Source: Simmondsia chinensis (taxonomy: Eukaryota; Streptophyta; Magnoliopsida; Caryophyllales; Simmondsiaceae). Taken from it: 64,000 nt of DNA. The notes under the pieces are model-generated. The model saw nothing but the letters and a program-made list of their open reading frames with translations. It made no database searches and had not been told where the DNA came from. Position numbers and translations under genes: made by a program. Shown piece after piece: positions 45,660-57,469 of the stretch; position 1 is the first letter of the stretch, and every line of letters begins with the position of its first letter. The stretch covers positions 21,709,036 through 21,773,035 of the forward strand of contig JAGTTD010000012.1 of the NCBI GenBank assembly GCA_018398585.1, written 5' to 3'.

Positions 45660-48160
45660 AGCATCATCAATACTTCTGGCTAAGAATCATTCTTGAGTTT
45701 TGTTGCATCAAAACTTGCTCTTCATCGGTGACATCTGATGAATACGAAATCTGTATAGTATCAGCACCACCACTAGGAGCACCTGAAGTCTTATCTGAAT
45801 TGTCAAAATTAGCCATATTCTCATTCTCATGAAATACAACATCTCCACTTCTCACTGTCCTTTTCTTCACTGGGTCCCACAATCTAGAACTGACCTCCTC
45901 ATCACCATACTATACAAATATGCACGGAGTGGCTCTACTGTTAAGCTTGGATATCTATTCCTTTGGTACATGCATGAAGGCTTTGCACCTAAACACCTTC
46001 GAGTGAGAATAAGAAATATATTTTCCCGTCCACACTCTTTCTGAAATGTCAAAATTCAAAGGAACTTATGGAGCCTTATTAATGATGTATACAGTAGTAT
46101 TCACAGCTTCACTTCAAAATGCCCAGACAGCTTCGACGTTCTGAGTGAACATCTAGTTTTCTTGATACCATTGTGATGAGGAGTACCTAGTTCTGTTCTT
46201 TCATGGCGAATCCCATGCTTCTTACAGTACCTTCTAAAATTATGATCAATGTACTCTCTCTCCTAATATCAGTACGAAGACACTTCAGCAACATCCCAAT
46301 CTGTCTCTCCATCATAGCATGAAACTACCGAAAGACCTGAAATACTTGGCTTTTGCATCTAAAAAAAAAACACCCAAGTTTTTCGTGAAGCATCATGAAT
46401 AAAAGTAAAAAAATATCTATTTCCTCCTCAAGACTCCACCTTAATAGGACCACAGGCATCAAAATTGTATTAATTCAAATTTATTTTGTTTTCACTTCAA
46501 TTGTTTACAAAAGCTGACTCTATGATGCTTACCTAACAAACAATCATCACAAGGGTTAAGTGAGTTACCTTCAAAAGAAGTAATGAGTGACTCTTTAGCC
46601 TATAACTGCAACCATTTCCCACTCACATAAGCTTGCCGTCTGTGGGCTTTAAAAGGCCATTTACATTGTAATTTTGATGATAACAATTGTTTACTGAGTC
46701 ATTAAGCTTTATTGTTCTAACCATGTTGAAAATGACTCATGAGAAAGCAAGAAAAATCAAGAATGATCATGTTGACACCAAGAATTTGATGACAATGGAT
46801 CAAGAGAAAAATGATCAAAGCTGAAGAGAAGATTGACCCAAAATCAAGAGAATGAGATCCGAGTCCAGGTGCTTCAAGTCATTTGTTTTTGTTTTTTAAG
46901 ACTTAGGATTGGGATATATCAATTGAGTCAAAATCTCAATATTGATATGTGATGCTCTAATAAAATTGTTTTTGAAATTTGATTTCTACATCTTAATTGA
47001 AAACACTCAATTCAAATCCAAACTTATTAAAAATTTAATAAAAATATTTATAAATTGGTATTATCAAAATCATGCCCAAAACAATGAGATCAAGAATTTA
47101 TTAGGGTAATATTTTAGCTTGATTAGAAAATTATACATTAAAAAAATAGGCCAAAATTGGTAACAAAACCAAGCTAACAGTCAAAAATTTTAAAAACCAC
47201 TTAACATGCTGAGTGTCGAGACACAAAAGGGATGTGTCGACACACAAACATACAGTAGCCAAATAAGCTTCTGCGTGTCCACACACAGCTCTACGATGGG
47301 TTCAAATGGCTACTTTTTGATTTGACTTCTTTCCTAATTTTTCAAATAACATTCCAATGTCCCTTTAATCTTCATTTTCCTATAAGTAGGGCTCATCCAA
47401 TTCTCTCTGAGCATTCTTGACTAAAAAGCTCTTGTGGTTTTATTGTGTTTTAATGTTTTAACTCTTGTTTTTCTCAAAGTTTTCTTGAGCATCAGTAGTT
47501 CTCTTTGTTGTTGATTATTTAAGCTTAATTGGCATATCCTTAGCTTTGGCTGAGCTTGATTTATTATCAATTAACTCTTGAATAGAGTGAGGATTTCATT
47601 ACTTTATTTCATTTTCTTATAAAGATCGGATCTTGAGCCTACTGTTACAAAAGGGTCAATTGTCAAAGGTTGGGTCTTAAGCCCGCGTACAAAAAGGTTG
47701 GTTATAAATGCTGGATCCTGAGCCTAGGTTTTTAAAAAGGATCATCAAACTTAGTGAAAGGCTCAAGTGGCAAAGAGTAGTCACTTGAGAAGTAGACTAG
47801 CTTTCGGATTGGAAGTGAACTACTTTAAATATCGTTGTGCATCGTTTTTCTTCTTGCCTTTATTTTTTATATTTCATATTCATTGTTTATTTTTTAATTT
47901 AATTTTTGGTTCTTAAAGTTTAAATTTTCATTTTATCGCGAAGGAACCTAATTCACCCTACCCCTCTTAGGTTGCTCCTTGGGCCTTCACCTTCTACGCC
48001 ACAAATTCAGTGAAGCATCATCTTTGACCGAGTTTAGTTTTTTTTTGGTAAGTCCGAGTTTAGTTTACCACCGCACACTGTCACATGTGTCTTGTATAAA
48101 GAAAAACAAAGTTTTTCCTTGGCTACTATCAATGACCCTTTCATAAGCTTCTATTTTCCA
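45660..48160 (-). pseudogene. copia 2 integrase, interrupted
   Basis: The pre-integrase zinc region is cut by the 46645-47998 insertion: DDASLNLW is read at 48035-48009 and HRRQAYVSGKWLQL, stop, AKESLI resumes at 46641. CLLGKHHRVSF follows at 46530. The DDE core at 45900-46480 is degraded. The C-terminus KKRTVRSGDVVFHENENM is at 45850. Confidence 0.78.
46645..47998. mobile_element. 1.35-kb insertion in copia 2 integrase, probable LTR-type element
   Basis: The host frame places its limits: ...CCGTCTGTG before and CCACAAATTC after. Inside, TGTAATTTTGATGATAACAA near 46668 and AATTCACCCTACCCCTCTTA near 47950 are typical of the start and end of plant SIRE-type LTRs. It could be a solo LTR in + orientation. 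A clear 5-bp duplication was not found: TCTGTG versus TCTACG share four of six bases. Confidence 0.5.
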
Positions 48161-48479
48161 TCAACAAGATGATGTGTATAACCTTCTTGATAACATTCAC
48201 AAAATCAAATTAAGACGCAATTTAGGAATATGTCACCCATTCTTCAATACAACAGTGCAACCTATCCTAGTTTATACACGAATATCCCTAATCCAAACAA
48301 TCTTAACAAAACTACAATTGCTCATTTTCAAAGTACAAAGTCACATGCTTTATATGTTGAAAAATGCTCTCTTAAGAACACAATGATAAGAAGCACCAAA
48401 ATCAACAATTCATTCAACATGGATCACTGATATGATTACACTCACCCTAAGCACCAAACAATGTTACCTGGTCATTATT

Positions 48480-49228
48480 ATCATCACCTGTCATTGCAGC
48501 TACAGCCTTTTTGTCATCTTCCTTTTTCTTACTTGTTTCACCTTTATGTTCCTTCTTCAAGAGAAGACAATCTCTCTTTAGGTGTCTAGTTTTATGACAA
48601 TACCAGCACTCTAGTTTTTCTCTTCTAGAGTTAGACCTGCTTCTGGAATTAAAGGCCCTCTACTCTTCCTTCTATCTCAGTTCTTAGTAACAAGTGCCTA
48701 TGAAGAATCAACGCCCATCTCTTTTCTTCTCATCTCTTCATTGAACAAGTAGTCTTTTACTGCACCCAGGGACAATTTCTCATCTGAAGCTGAGTCACTA
48801 ACAGTTACTACCAAGGTCTCCCAACTATCAGGTAGAGAACTTAAAGGGAACAAAGCTTGCAAATCACCATCAAGAATAATTTAATGACATTCAATTGGTT
48901 AATAACGTCATGAATTTCATTCAAGTGTTCTGCCTTAGACCGACCCTCTTTGAATTTCAAGTTTAACAACTTCTTAATCAGGAAAGCCTTATCTCGTGGA
49001 GTTTTTCTCTGATACCCTCTCTATACTTTTCCATAATATCTTAGCTTTAGTCTCTTGTGATATATGAAGAAAAATACTGAAGTCTACCCACTTTCTAAAT
49101 GTCCCAGTAGTTTTTCTGTTCAGTTTTTCCCATTCTTTATTTGTTAATTTTTCTGACCTACCACTGACATCCTCAATCAAGTCATGTAAATCCTTATAAA
49201 ATAGTAGATCCTCTAGCATTGGCATCCA
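48480..49228 (-). pseudogene. copia 2 gag
   Basis: The open piece 49225-48989 begins LEDLLFYKDLHDLIEDVSGR. The zinc knuckle CWYCHKTRHLKRDC lies at about 48612-48572. The capsid N-terminus is missing where the RTE LINE abuts. Confidence 0.78.
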
Positions 49229-50392
49229 GGGTCGAGGAGGGGTAGATGTACGCAGCCTTCCCCCTTCTAGGAGCTACCCCTGAAGGGCGGCTGTTTTGGA
49301 GGACCCCCAACCTGATGAGCTAGTCCGCAGCATCAAAGCATGGCAACCTTGCAACAAGAGAGCAGTAAGCATATGAGTTAGGCAAAGCAGAAGGCAGGCA
49401 TTATGAGTAAACTCAATGCAAACAAGCTAGGCAAATAATAGGCAGAGAAATAGCAGTTGTACTTTGCAAATAAGTCGTTAAGCAAATAGTAAATCAAGAG
49501 ATCAAATATGCACATATGTGCGCCAAAGAGGAAGTGAAAGGCCTAGAAACACTGGTGATACTCCTAATAGGCTGGACTAACCTACTCTAAGCCGCTACAT
49601 CTGCTACCCCCATACTAGCCTTCCATTGGGCTCTATCTAAGGCCATCTCCTCCCGAATGTTTAGGAGGGTGAGGTCTTGTCTGACCGTCTCCAGCCATCT
49701 CTTCTTTGGCTTGCCTCTCCCTCTCCGGCCTAGTGTAGTATGGGGCTGTTCGCATCTCCTGACTGGAGCAGTGCTCGGTCTCCTCCTAACATGTCCAAAG
49801 CACCTCAAACGTTGCTCCCTCAATTTCCTCAATGGAGGCCACGCCCAATTCACCTCTTATGACATCGTTTCTGATCCTATCCTTCCTAGTGTGTCCGCAC
49901 ATCCACCACAACATCCTCATCTCTGCCACCTTCATCTTCTGTGTATGCTGTTGTTTCATCGCCCTACACTCTGCCCTATAAAACATGGCCAGCCTCATTA
50001 CTATCTTATAGTATCTTCCCTTTAGCTTTAAGGGAAACTTTCTATCGCAAAGTACCGCGGAGGCCATCCTCCATTTATGCCACCCTACTTTAATTCGGTA
50101 GTTGACATCTCGGTCAACTTTGCCGTTGTGCTGTATAACGGATCCCAGGTATCTGAAACTTTCCTTTCTCGGTATAGGCTCAGAACCAATCTTGATGTCT
50201 TCTCTGCTAGGCATGGTGGAGGGATTGAACCTAAGCTCCATGTACTCGGTCTTGGATCTATTGAGTTGTAAGCCCTTCGATTCCAACGCCCATCTCCACT
50301 GTTTTAGCTTCTCATTAACCTCTTCCAGTGATTTTCCCACCAGCACTATGTCATCTACGAACAACATGCACTCAAGCTAATATTAATGACAA
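49229..50392 (-). mobile_element. 5'-truncated RTE-type LINE, copy B
   Basis: Minus-strand RT fragment of the same family as copy A. It starts MLFVDDIVLVGKSLEEVNEK (the FADD box reads FVDD) and runs through KTEYMELRF, RMLWWMCGHTRKD, a frameshift near 49840, then LREQRLRCFGHVRRR and LETVRQDLTLLNIREEM to a stop at 49587. The tail at 49320-49229 has CAGGTTGGGGGTCCTCC and GAAGGGGGAAGGCTGCGTAC but stops before the terminal GCACTGGG. No clear duplication flanks it and the copia gag start is gone, so a deletion accompanied insertion or followed it. Confidence 0.85.
49587..50367 (-). pseudogene. RTE LINE copy B reverse transcriptase C-terminal half
   Basis: Two open pieces, 50367-49786 and 49853-49587, overlap at a frameshift near 49840. 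The second residue of the catalytic box is Val instead of Ala. Confidence 0.82.
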
Positions 50393-50880
50393 ATAATCAC
50401 AGGGCACACCATAAACACCAAATATCAACAAGAAATAAATATGAGAAAATTAAATCAACACTGGAGAAATGTGGAAAACCCTCCAGGATAAAGGGAAAAA
50501 CCACAACCGATAGTAAAATCCACTATTAAAAAAAAAAAAAAAAAGCAGTTACAACAATTATGGCTTCAAGATGTTTACCCTAACCAAAAACCAACAAGCA
50601 ATTAAAGCAATACAAGGACTACCTCCCAAGGCCCGAAAACAATTGATATGCCTAATCAATTCACTTCAAATAACGCACAAAAAACCTACTCTAAATTGCT
50701 CCAAGATCGATCCCCGATTCTTACCGAGAAATTCGCAATTTCACGAGTTGCTGCCTCTTCTCTCTGCACGATATCAGACTTGAGCGGCAGTTGCTTGCAT
50801 CTTTCTTGCGGGGATTCCAATAAACCCTACAATTGGGTTTAAATATGAAATCCCAAAGGACTTAAATCATAAAGCATGGG

Positions 50881-51309
50881 CCATATTCATTTAAGCCCAT
50901 ATTTTTCTTTTTTTCTTCCTATTTTATTTTCAGTAAAATAAACTTATAATATGTGGGCTGGACCATAAGATATATTATGTACCTAAAAATAATTTTAAAT
51001 GACATCTTCGAAAGTTTTGAAATATAATTATAAAATTTTCGACATGCAGAAAGAGTACTTGAGCATGGATCATGTTTGGTTCTTAAAGTTATATAATATA
51101 ATAAAGGTTATATGTATGTTTTTACAAATAATTATAATTATTATATTTATTTCATTACAGATCTCAAAATCACGGCCGGCATGGCAGTGTAATTTATATG
51201 TGGTAGCGTATAATGCCGTTTTATAAAGAAAAATACTATATAATATAGATACCAAGTAAGTTGGTAAACAGTTAATAAACTACAAAAATTAATATTCCGT
51301 TATTTACAC
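50881..51309. other. Unassigned AT-rich stretch
   Basis: No coding frame or repeat recognised. Confidence 0.4.
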
Positions 51310-51692
51310 AAAGGTCCTTATTCTTTGCACACTTTGTTAATCTAATTCTTTTATATTCAATTGTGTCAATTTAGTTCTATATAGTTTATATTGTGACAAT
51401 TAGTCCTATGGTTACACTAAAGTTACGCTCATGGGGCTATTTTTAACGGCATAATAATGTTAGATTCAAATAACCCAATACAAATTCACATGTTGACTCA
51501 ATTTAAATCAATCCCGGACTATTAGAAATTCCATGACCGATAATATAAATTTTACTCAATTACGGAATTGACACAATGTAACTTGTATAGAAATACTTAT
51601 CCCAAAAAAACTTGTATAGAAATTAAATTGACACAATTAAAGATATAAATACTAAATAAATATATTGGGTAAAGTATAAGGACTTTTGGATA
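51310..51692. mobile_element. Small foldback MITE-like element
   Basis: AAAGGTCCTTATTCTTTGC at the left and GTAAAGTATAAGGACTTTT at the right are inverted repeats. AT-rich, no ORF, about 380 bp. Confidence 0.45.
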
Positions 51693-51724
51693 AATAATTC
51701 AATACTATTTTATTTAATATTTTT

Positions 51725-51736
51725 CAGTAATAAGAT
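51725..51736. repeat. Target-site duplication, left copy (SINE 2)
   Basis: CAGTAATAAGAT, with CAGTATTAAGAT at 51923-51934; one mismatch in 12. Confidence 0.75.
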
Positions 51737-51922
51737 AAAGCAACATACCCCGTGCTCCAAGAGCTCCCGTCTAAGCAGGGTCTGGGGGGGAGGGGGTGAA
51801 TGTACGCTGCCTTCCCCCTTCAGGGTATTACCCCCGAAGAGAGGTTATTTTCGAGTGCCCTCAACCTGAGGGTAAGGACTTCCAAAGAGGTCGTACTACT
51901 CTCACCCAAGCACGCTTAACTT
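51737..51922 (-). mobile_element. 5S rRNA-headed SINE with RTE tail, copy 2 (5'-truncated)
   Basis: Minus strand begins AAGTTAAGCGTGCTTGGGTG, inside 5S box A, so the first half of the 5S head is missing. GAGAGTAGTAC and GACCTCTTTGGAAGTCCT follow with a small deletion in box C. The tail continues CTCAGGTTGAGGGCACTCG, GAAGGGGGAAGGCAGCGTAC and GCACGGGGTATG. CAGTAATAAGAT (51725-51736) and CAGTATTAAGAT (51923-51934) flank it. Confidence 0.82.
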
Positions 51923-51934
51923 CAGTATTAAGAT

Positions 51935-52267
51935 GCTAATATATATATATATTTAATATTATACCTATTATATTTGCCGTCAGCCATATGTTATCGGCCG
52001 TAAACATCAATTTCAGGTTCCATAGGCATGTTGTCACGGGTGGGCGACTACTGCCGGGTCTAAAGTTTAATTATAAAAATGGGCAACTTAGCACATGAGC
52101 TACGTAACTTAGAATATAAAATTGCGCGGTATGTTAACTATTAATTAATTATATATAAAATTATTGCTTTGTTTTCTTTCGTCTTTATGACCACGATGAG
52201 TTTAAGGAAACAAATTTGATCAAAGAGTTTACACAATTTGGGGATAAGTCAAATTTGAATTGTACAT
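51935..52267. other. Unassigned stretch
   Basis: AT-rich with a short (TA)n near 51939-51950; nothing else recognised. Confidence 0.4.
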
Positions 52268-53249
52268 TGTTGAGTTTTAGTTGTAAAACTTTGGATCTTT
52301 AGAGAAAAACTTCCGTTCTTAAAGAAACTTCGTGAATATGTTATAAATTCGCAAATCTATGTATAAATCTGTAACAAAAAATCTGCTCACACACACAACA
52401 AAACAACACCAAGATTTACGTGGTTCAGCCTTTAAATAAGGACCTACATCCACGGCGCCCTATTTCTAAGGAAGTCTCTCCACTACAGTTAAGTTCAAGT
52501 TATTATAGACCAAAACACAAAGACAACAACGTAATACAAACAGATCTTCAAAGTTCCTAAATTAGAAACCTTTACTGAACAAAGATAAAGCAGAAAGGAG
52601 AAGAGATACTCACAAAGAAGCCAACAATGGCTTCTCAAAGCCCCAAAGTATCAAGATCTGGACATGCAAGCCTTTACACCCACGGATCTAAAAGATCTCC
52701 TTCAAATCGCCTTCAGAGAAAAGAGAGAGAGGGTGGTGGCTGATGAAGAATGAAAGAAATGAATAATGTGTACAGGAACCCTAAAAAGGGTGCCTTATAT
52801 ATACATGAAAAAGCTCAATCCGTGTCAAGGCTGCAGGACGCATCCAAGCCGTCCATCTCTAACTCATCAACGGTCCAGATTCACCACAAACAAACACAAA
52901 CAGGGGTGCAGGATGACTGACGCGTGTCAGCCCAATTTAAAACAGATTTGGGTAGCTTCTTCTGTAAGCTTCGGGTAGCAAAACGGTTCACACACGGGCA
53001 GGGGCAATGGGCAGGTAAATATTACATACGGGCAGGGGCAATAAGGTCAACTAACATAATGATCTGATTTAAAAATACAATTTATATTTACCCTTGAATA
53101 TACTAATATTTACATCATGTGCCACTCAACGTTATATAACCCCGATACAATATATATTCCGTTGTCTACTCGATCTATAATACTTGAACAATACTTGACT
53201 AAGTTAATAATCGTAATAGTTAAGTCATGTAGAGACCAATAATTCAACA
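52268..53249 (-). repeat. 3' LTR of copia 1
   Basis: 982 bp; on the + strand it begins TGTTGAGTTTTAG and ends AATAATTCAACA. Element-sense TATA box TGTATATATAAGG near 52803-52791. It lacks about 30 bp (near 52373) that the other LTR and the inverted piece have. Confidence 0.92.
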
Positions 53250-53262
53250 ATTCTCCACCTTG
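53250..53262 (-). promoter_or_regulatory. Polypurine tract of copia 1
   Basis: CCAAGGTGGAGAAT in element sense, directly before the 3' LTR. Confidence 0.75.
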
Positions 53263-53324
53263 GTATCTATATAAACTAACTACTAAACATACCCTAGTAA
53301 TAAGGAGCAAACTCACATGATTGG

Positions 53325-54077
53325 TCATCCATGATCCCAATCGCTTTGAACTGAGTTAATGCATTTGATTAACTTGTCCAAAGTTACATTCTTAATACCC
53401 ATATCCACTGGATTTACATCAGTACTGATTTTCAGCAGTTCAACAGTGTCCTTTTCTAACATATCATTCACAAAACTCCTCTTAACAGCTAAGTGTTTGA
53501 TCATATCATGATAAACAGGGTTCTTACACAAAGCAAGGGATGATTGACTATCTAAATAGAGTATAGGGGGTCCATTGTCTAAATTAATCTCAGACAACAA
53601 CCCCCTCAACCAGATAGCTTCCTTAATAGCTTCGGTTAGGGCTTGAAACTCTGCCTCTGTAGTGGACAAAGCTGTCATAGACTGTAGCTTTGATTTTCAA
53701 CAGATGGCTCCACCATTTAGGGTAAAACGGTACGCACTAGTGGACCTTCTCCCATCTAAATCTCCCCCAAAATCAGAATCCGTATAACCTACCAACCGTA
53801 GGTTAGATTCTGTTCTACCAAAAGTTAAACCCAGTGTATAGGTCTGTTTTATGTGCCTTAACAACCACTTAACCCCATCCCATTGTTCTTTTCCTGGGTC
53901 ACTCATAAACCTAGATAGAACACTTGAAGGAAAAGCTAAGGCAGGTCTTATACAGGTCATAGCATACATTAAAGATCCTATAGCATTAGCATAGGGTACA
54001 TTTTCCATCTGCTTTTTATAAGTTTCAGTAGTAGGACACTGCTCCACTGAAAACTTGTACTGACTTGCTAAGGGCAA
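53325..54077 (-). pseudogene. copia 1 RNase H
   Basis: YANAIGSLMYAMTCIRPALA, GYTDSDFGGDLDGRRSTS (Asp), then after one stop MTALSTTEAEFQALTEAIKE (Glu) and LDSQSSLALCKNPVYHD (Asp). The end is HLAVKRSFVNDMLEKDTVEL. Two open pieces (54077-53697 and 53678-53325) are separated by a stop. Confidence 0.88.
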
Positions 54078-54794
54078 CTAAACAGGTTTACAGTCGGACA
54101 TATTGAAACGTGATAATACCTTCTTCAAGTAGGCTTGCTGGGACAGATGCACAGATCCTGCAGAAACATTCCTGGTAATCTCCATACCAAGGATTTTTTG
54201 GGCCTTCCCTAGGTCTTTCATATCAAACTTAGCCGAAAGCATTAGCTTTAAATCATTTATAGAGTTTATAGATCTACTAGCCAGCAGCATATCATCAACA
54301 TATATCAGCAGATACAAGGCATCATCAGAATCAGCATGAACATAGTAGAAACATGTATCATGTATAGACCTGGTAAATCCTCTACCCAGTATAAATTGGT
54401 CAAACCTCTTGTACCATTGTCTTGGAGACTGCTTAAGGCCATACAAAGACCTTTTTAGTAGACAGGCGCTATTCTCATTTCCCGGTTCAATGAACCCCTC
54501 AGGTTGTGTCATAACAATCTCCTCTTCCAGCTCTCCATGAAGGAAAGCTGTGGTAACATCCATTTGCTCTAAAAACATGCTAAACTTAGCAATTAGGGCC
54601 ATAAGGATTCTTATAGTGGTGTGCTTAACAACAAGAGAGAATATCTCATTGTAGTCCACCCCCTCTTTTTGTGAAAAATCTTTTGCAACTAATCTGGCCT
54701 TGAAACTTGGCTGTCCAGATGATGTATTGGGTTCTTTCACCTTATAAATCCACTTAGAACCTACCAACTTTCTAGCCATAGGTTTAGGAACCAA
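54078..54794 (-). pseudogene. copia 1 reverse transcriptase
   Basis: Open for 238 codons and well preserved: GSKWIYKVKEPNTSSG, FKARLVAKDFSQKEGVDYNE, EQMDVTTAFLHGELEEEIVM (first Asp), LKRSLYGLKQSPRQWYKRFD and the catalytic LLIYVDDMLLASRS, then FDMKDLGKAQKILGMEITR. It ends in a stop before the RNase H. Confidence 0.9.
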
Positions 54795-54851
54795 AACTCA
54801 GGTTTTGTTCCTTTTGAGGCTCTCCATTTCCTTTGTCATGGCTTTAAGCCA

Positions 54852-55460
54852 CTATTCAGAGGCAGCCCCACTAATAGCTTTTGAATAAGTGAGAGGTTCT
54901 GACTCTACGTATTCTAAGGAAGTGTTTAGGGCATAGGCAATGCAGTCAGCAGTCTCAAACCTAACAGGTGCCCTAGTTTCTCTCCTCTCCCTATCCCTAG
55001 CTAGTTGGTAGTTAGATAGGTCCATATGTTCAATGGTTTCTTGAGGTTCAGTGCTCCCCGCAGCACTGTCAGTCACCTCTTCTTCAGGATCTAAGGTTTG
55101 GTTTTCCTGGTATGCAGGTTCTGGTGGACTGATCTCGAACTCATAGAGTTCAGGATCAAACTTCCCAGGGTTGGAGGACATAGCGGCTGTACCAGCAGCA
55201 GTTGGTTTCTCCAAGTAGGGCATTTCTTCTTCATTAAAGGTCACATCCCTACTAATTATTATTTTGGTCCTATTTCCATCCCTAACACCCACTCTGTAAC
55301 CCTTTACACCATCAGGATAGCCTAGGAAAACACCTTTTATAGCCCTAGGTTCAAGTTTTCCTTCTGATTGATGTATAACCCTTTACACCATCAGGATAGC
55401 CCAGGAAAACACCTTTTATAGCCCTAGGTTCAAGTTTTCCTTCTGATTGATGTACATACG
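54852..55460 (-). pseudogene. copia 1 integrase C-terminus and linker, with tandem duplication
   Basis: GYPDGVKGYRVGVRDGNRTK and IIISRDVTFNEEEMPYLEKP follow the core; an acidic Pro/Glu-rich linker leads to RT. About 79 bp (55297-55375) is repeated in tandem at 55376-55454 with a one-base difference (CCTAGG/CCCAGG), which shifts the frame. Confidence 0.82.
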
Positions 55461-56306
55461 CAGTACATCCAAAAAACTTTCAAAACAGAATAGTCACTAG
55501 TTTTTCCAGTCCATTTTTCTTCAAGGGTTTTAAAGTCAATTGCAGAGGAGGGGGTTCTATTTATTAGATAACATGCAGTGACCACAGCCTCCTCCCAAAA
55601 ATTCTTTCCAAGTCCAGATGCAAATAACATGCATCTTACCCTATCAAAAAGTGTGCGGTTCATTCTCTCAGCCAGTCCATTTTGTTGGGGTGTTTTTCTA
55701 ACAGTGTTATGTCTTATTATACCATTTTGTGCACATAAACTATCAAATTTAGAGTTGATATACTCAAGTCCATTATCAGTCCTAAGCACCTTAATCTTCC
55801 TACCTGTTTGATTTTCTAGAAGGTTCTTCCACCTAACAAAAGCATTAAAACATTCATCTTTTGTTTTGAGTAAATAAACCCAAACCTTTCTAGAAAAGCC
55901 ATCTACCATAGATAGGAAGTAGTAAGCTCCACCTAAAGTTGGTACCCTAGCTGGTCCCCAGAAATTAGAGTGGATATAGTCTACCAGTGACCTAGTTATA
56001 TGGACACCAGATTTAAAAGATAGTTTATGATATTTTTCAAAAATGCATGACTCACAAAAGTCGGGTTTAGACACATAACCACCCCCCCAACAGTCCCTTC
56101 TTGTTTAGTTCATTCAGACCTTTCTCAAAAACATGTCCTAATCTCTTGTGCCAAAGGTTAGTTAGGTCATCTTTTTCTGCAACCGAGCAGCCAGCAGGAA
56201 CTATGTCACCTCTAAGCACATATAGACCATTCTTGACCACCCAACTAAGCATTACAAGGGAACCCTTAAGGACCTTCATTACCCCTTGTTTAGCCTTTAA
56301 GGTCAT
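55430..56306 (-). pseudogene. copia 1 integrase (zinc region and core)
   Basis: TNLWHKRLGHVFEKGLNELN and CESCIFEKYHKLSFKSG form the H-H-C-C region, split by a frameshift near 56070. The core reads DYIHSNFWGPARVPTLGG, where the first catalytic Asp (HSD) is Asn. VLRTDNGLEYINSKF supplies the second Asp and TPQQNGLAERMNRTLFDRV the Glu. Confidence 0.88.
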
Positions 56307-56321
56307 TCCAGCCAGGTCTAA

Positions 56322-57427
56322 CTATCGTAGAGAAATCAGGTTCCTTCTAAGTTCAGGCACATGCTTAACTCCTTCTAGGGTGAAGTCAACACCATTTGAC
56401 CCTCTAACCCTAACTGACCCTATTCCTACTACCTTGCACCCGTGATTGTTTCTTAGTAACACCTTCCCCCTAGTCACAACTTTGTACCCAATAAAGAAAG
56501 ATCTATCAAATGTCATATGGAAACTACACCCTGAGTCTAGCACCCACTCATGTGTAGTTAGGTCTGTAGAAGCCACTAAGACTTCAGCAGAATCATAACC
56601 ATTAGTGTACTCAGTGTTATCTGCTGTGCCATTAAATTTTCTTTGATAATCAGGACAATATCTCTTGATATGTCTTAACTTACCACATTCATAACACTTT
56701 ACTTTACAGCAGTTCCTTCTTGGTCTAGAGTTGGATCTGTTCCTACTTTTACTTCTTCTTCTTTCTTTATTATGATTATTATGATTGTTATTGTTGTCTC
56801 GAGTCTTTGTCCTACCCCTAACAGACAACCCTTCCCCGATGTTACTGTTAGGTGGATACTTCCCTTCCTTCCTAAGTTCAAGAATCTTGGACCTAAGGGC
56901 CTTGGTAACATCTTTAAGTGCTATAGTATCTCGTCCATATCTAAGTGTGTCCTTAAAGGACCTAAGGTATTTAGGTAAAGCACACAACAAAACTACAGCC
57001 AAAAGTTCATCAACAACAGTTACCTTAACATTATCAAAATCTTGTCAGATTCTGTGAAACTCATCTATAGAATCTTCTAAGGGTTTAGACTCACTCACTT
57101 TAAAAGTGAAGAGTGCTTCCATACAGAACATCCTGTTAGACAAAGACTCAGACTTATAAATCTCTTCTAACTGTAGATGTCAGCCATAGTCTTCTCAGAA
57201 CAAATCTGGTTAAGAACTGAATTATCCAGACTAAGTAGTAAAGAGGCATAGGCTTTATGTTCTATCTCTAGTTTCTCTTTTTCAGTTAGATAATCAGGTT
57301 GTTTATCTTCGGGTAAAAGCGTAGTTCCAGCACCCTGGGCCATAAGAATGGCTTTCATTTTAAGTTTCCAGAGATTAAAATCATTTCTACCTTCAAATCT
57401 TTCGATCTCAACCCTAGCAGCCGCCAT
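56322..57427 (-). pseudogene. copia 1 gag and protease
   Basis: Gag starts MAAARVEIERFEGRNDFNLW at 57427. The open piece ends at 57167 and the frame returns at 57002 (VVLLCALPKYLRSFKDTLRY). An Arg/Ser/Asn-rich linker precedes the zinc knuckle CYECGKLRHIKRYC near 56690. The protease active site is HEWVLDSGCSFHMTFDRSFF at about 56560-56500. Confidence 0.87.
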
Positions 57428-57455
57428 ATTGTTTCTTTAAGGTAAAGAACCTAAA

Positions 57456-57467
57456 GCTCTGATACCA
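57456..57467 (-). promoter_or_regulatory. Primer-binding site (tRNA-iMet) of copia 1
   Basis: TGGTATCAGAGC on the minus strand, two bases inside the 5' LTR end. Confidence 0.9.
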
Positions 57468-57469
57468 CT

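Larger units (their letters stand above)
44126..50880 (-). mobile_element. Degraded Ty1-copia retrotransposon (copia 2)
   Basis: Minus-strand gag, integrase, RT and RNase H of one Ty1-copia element run from about 49228 down to 44126. Two insertions interrupt it: 1.35 kb in the integrase (46645-47998) and an RTE LINE (49229-50392). Beyond the LINE, 50395-50880 looks like the 5' LTR (AAATGTGGAAAACCCTCC, GGGAAAAACCAC on the + strand). The 3' end is lost at a junction with the Tat-like element. Confidence 0.78.

Noticed and set aside
49657..50380. Plus-strand ORFs opposite RTE copy B
   Set aside because: They are antisense shadows of the LINE reverse transcriptase.
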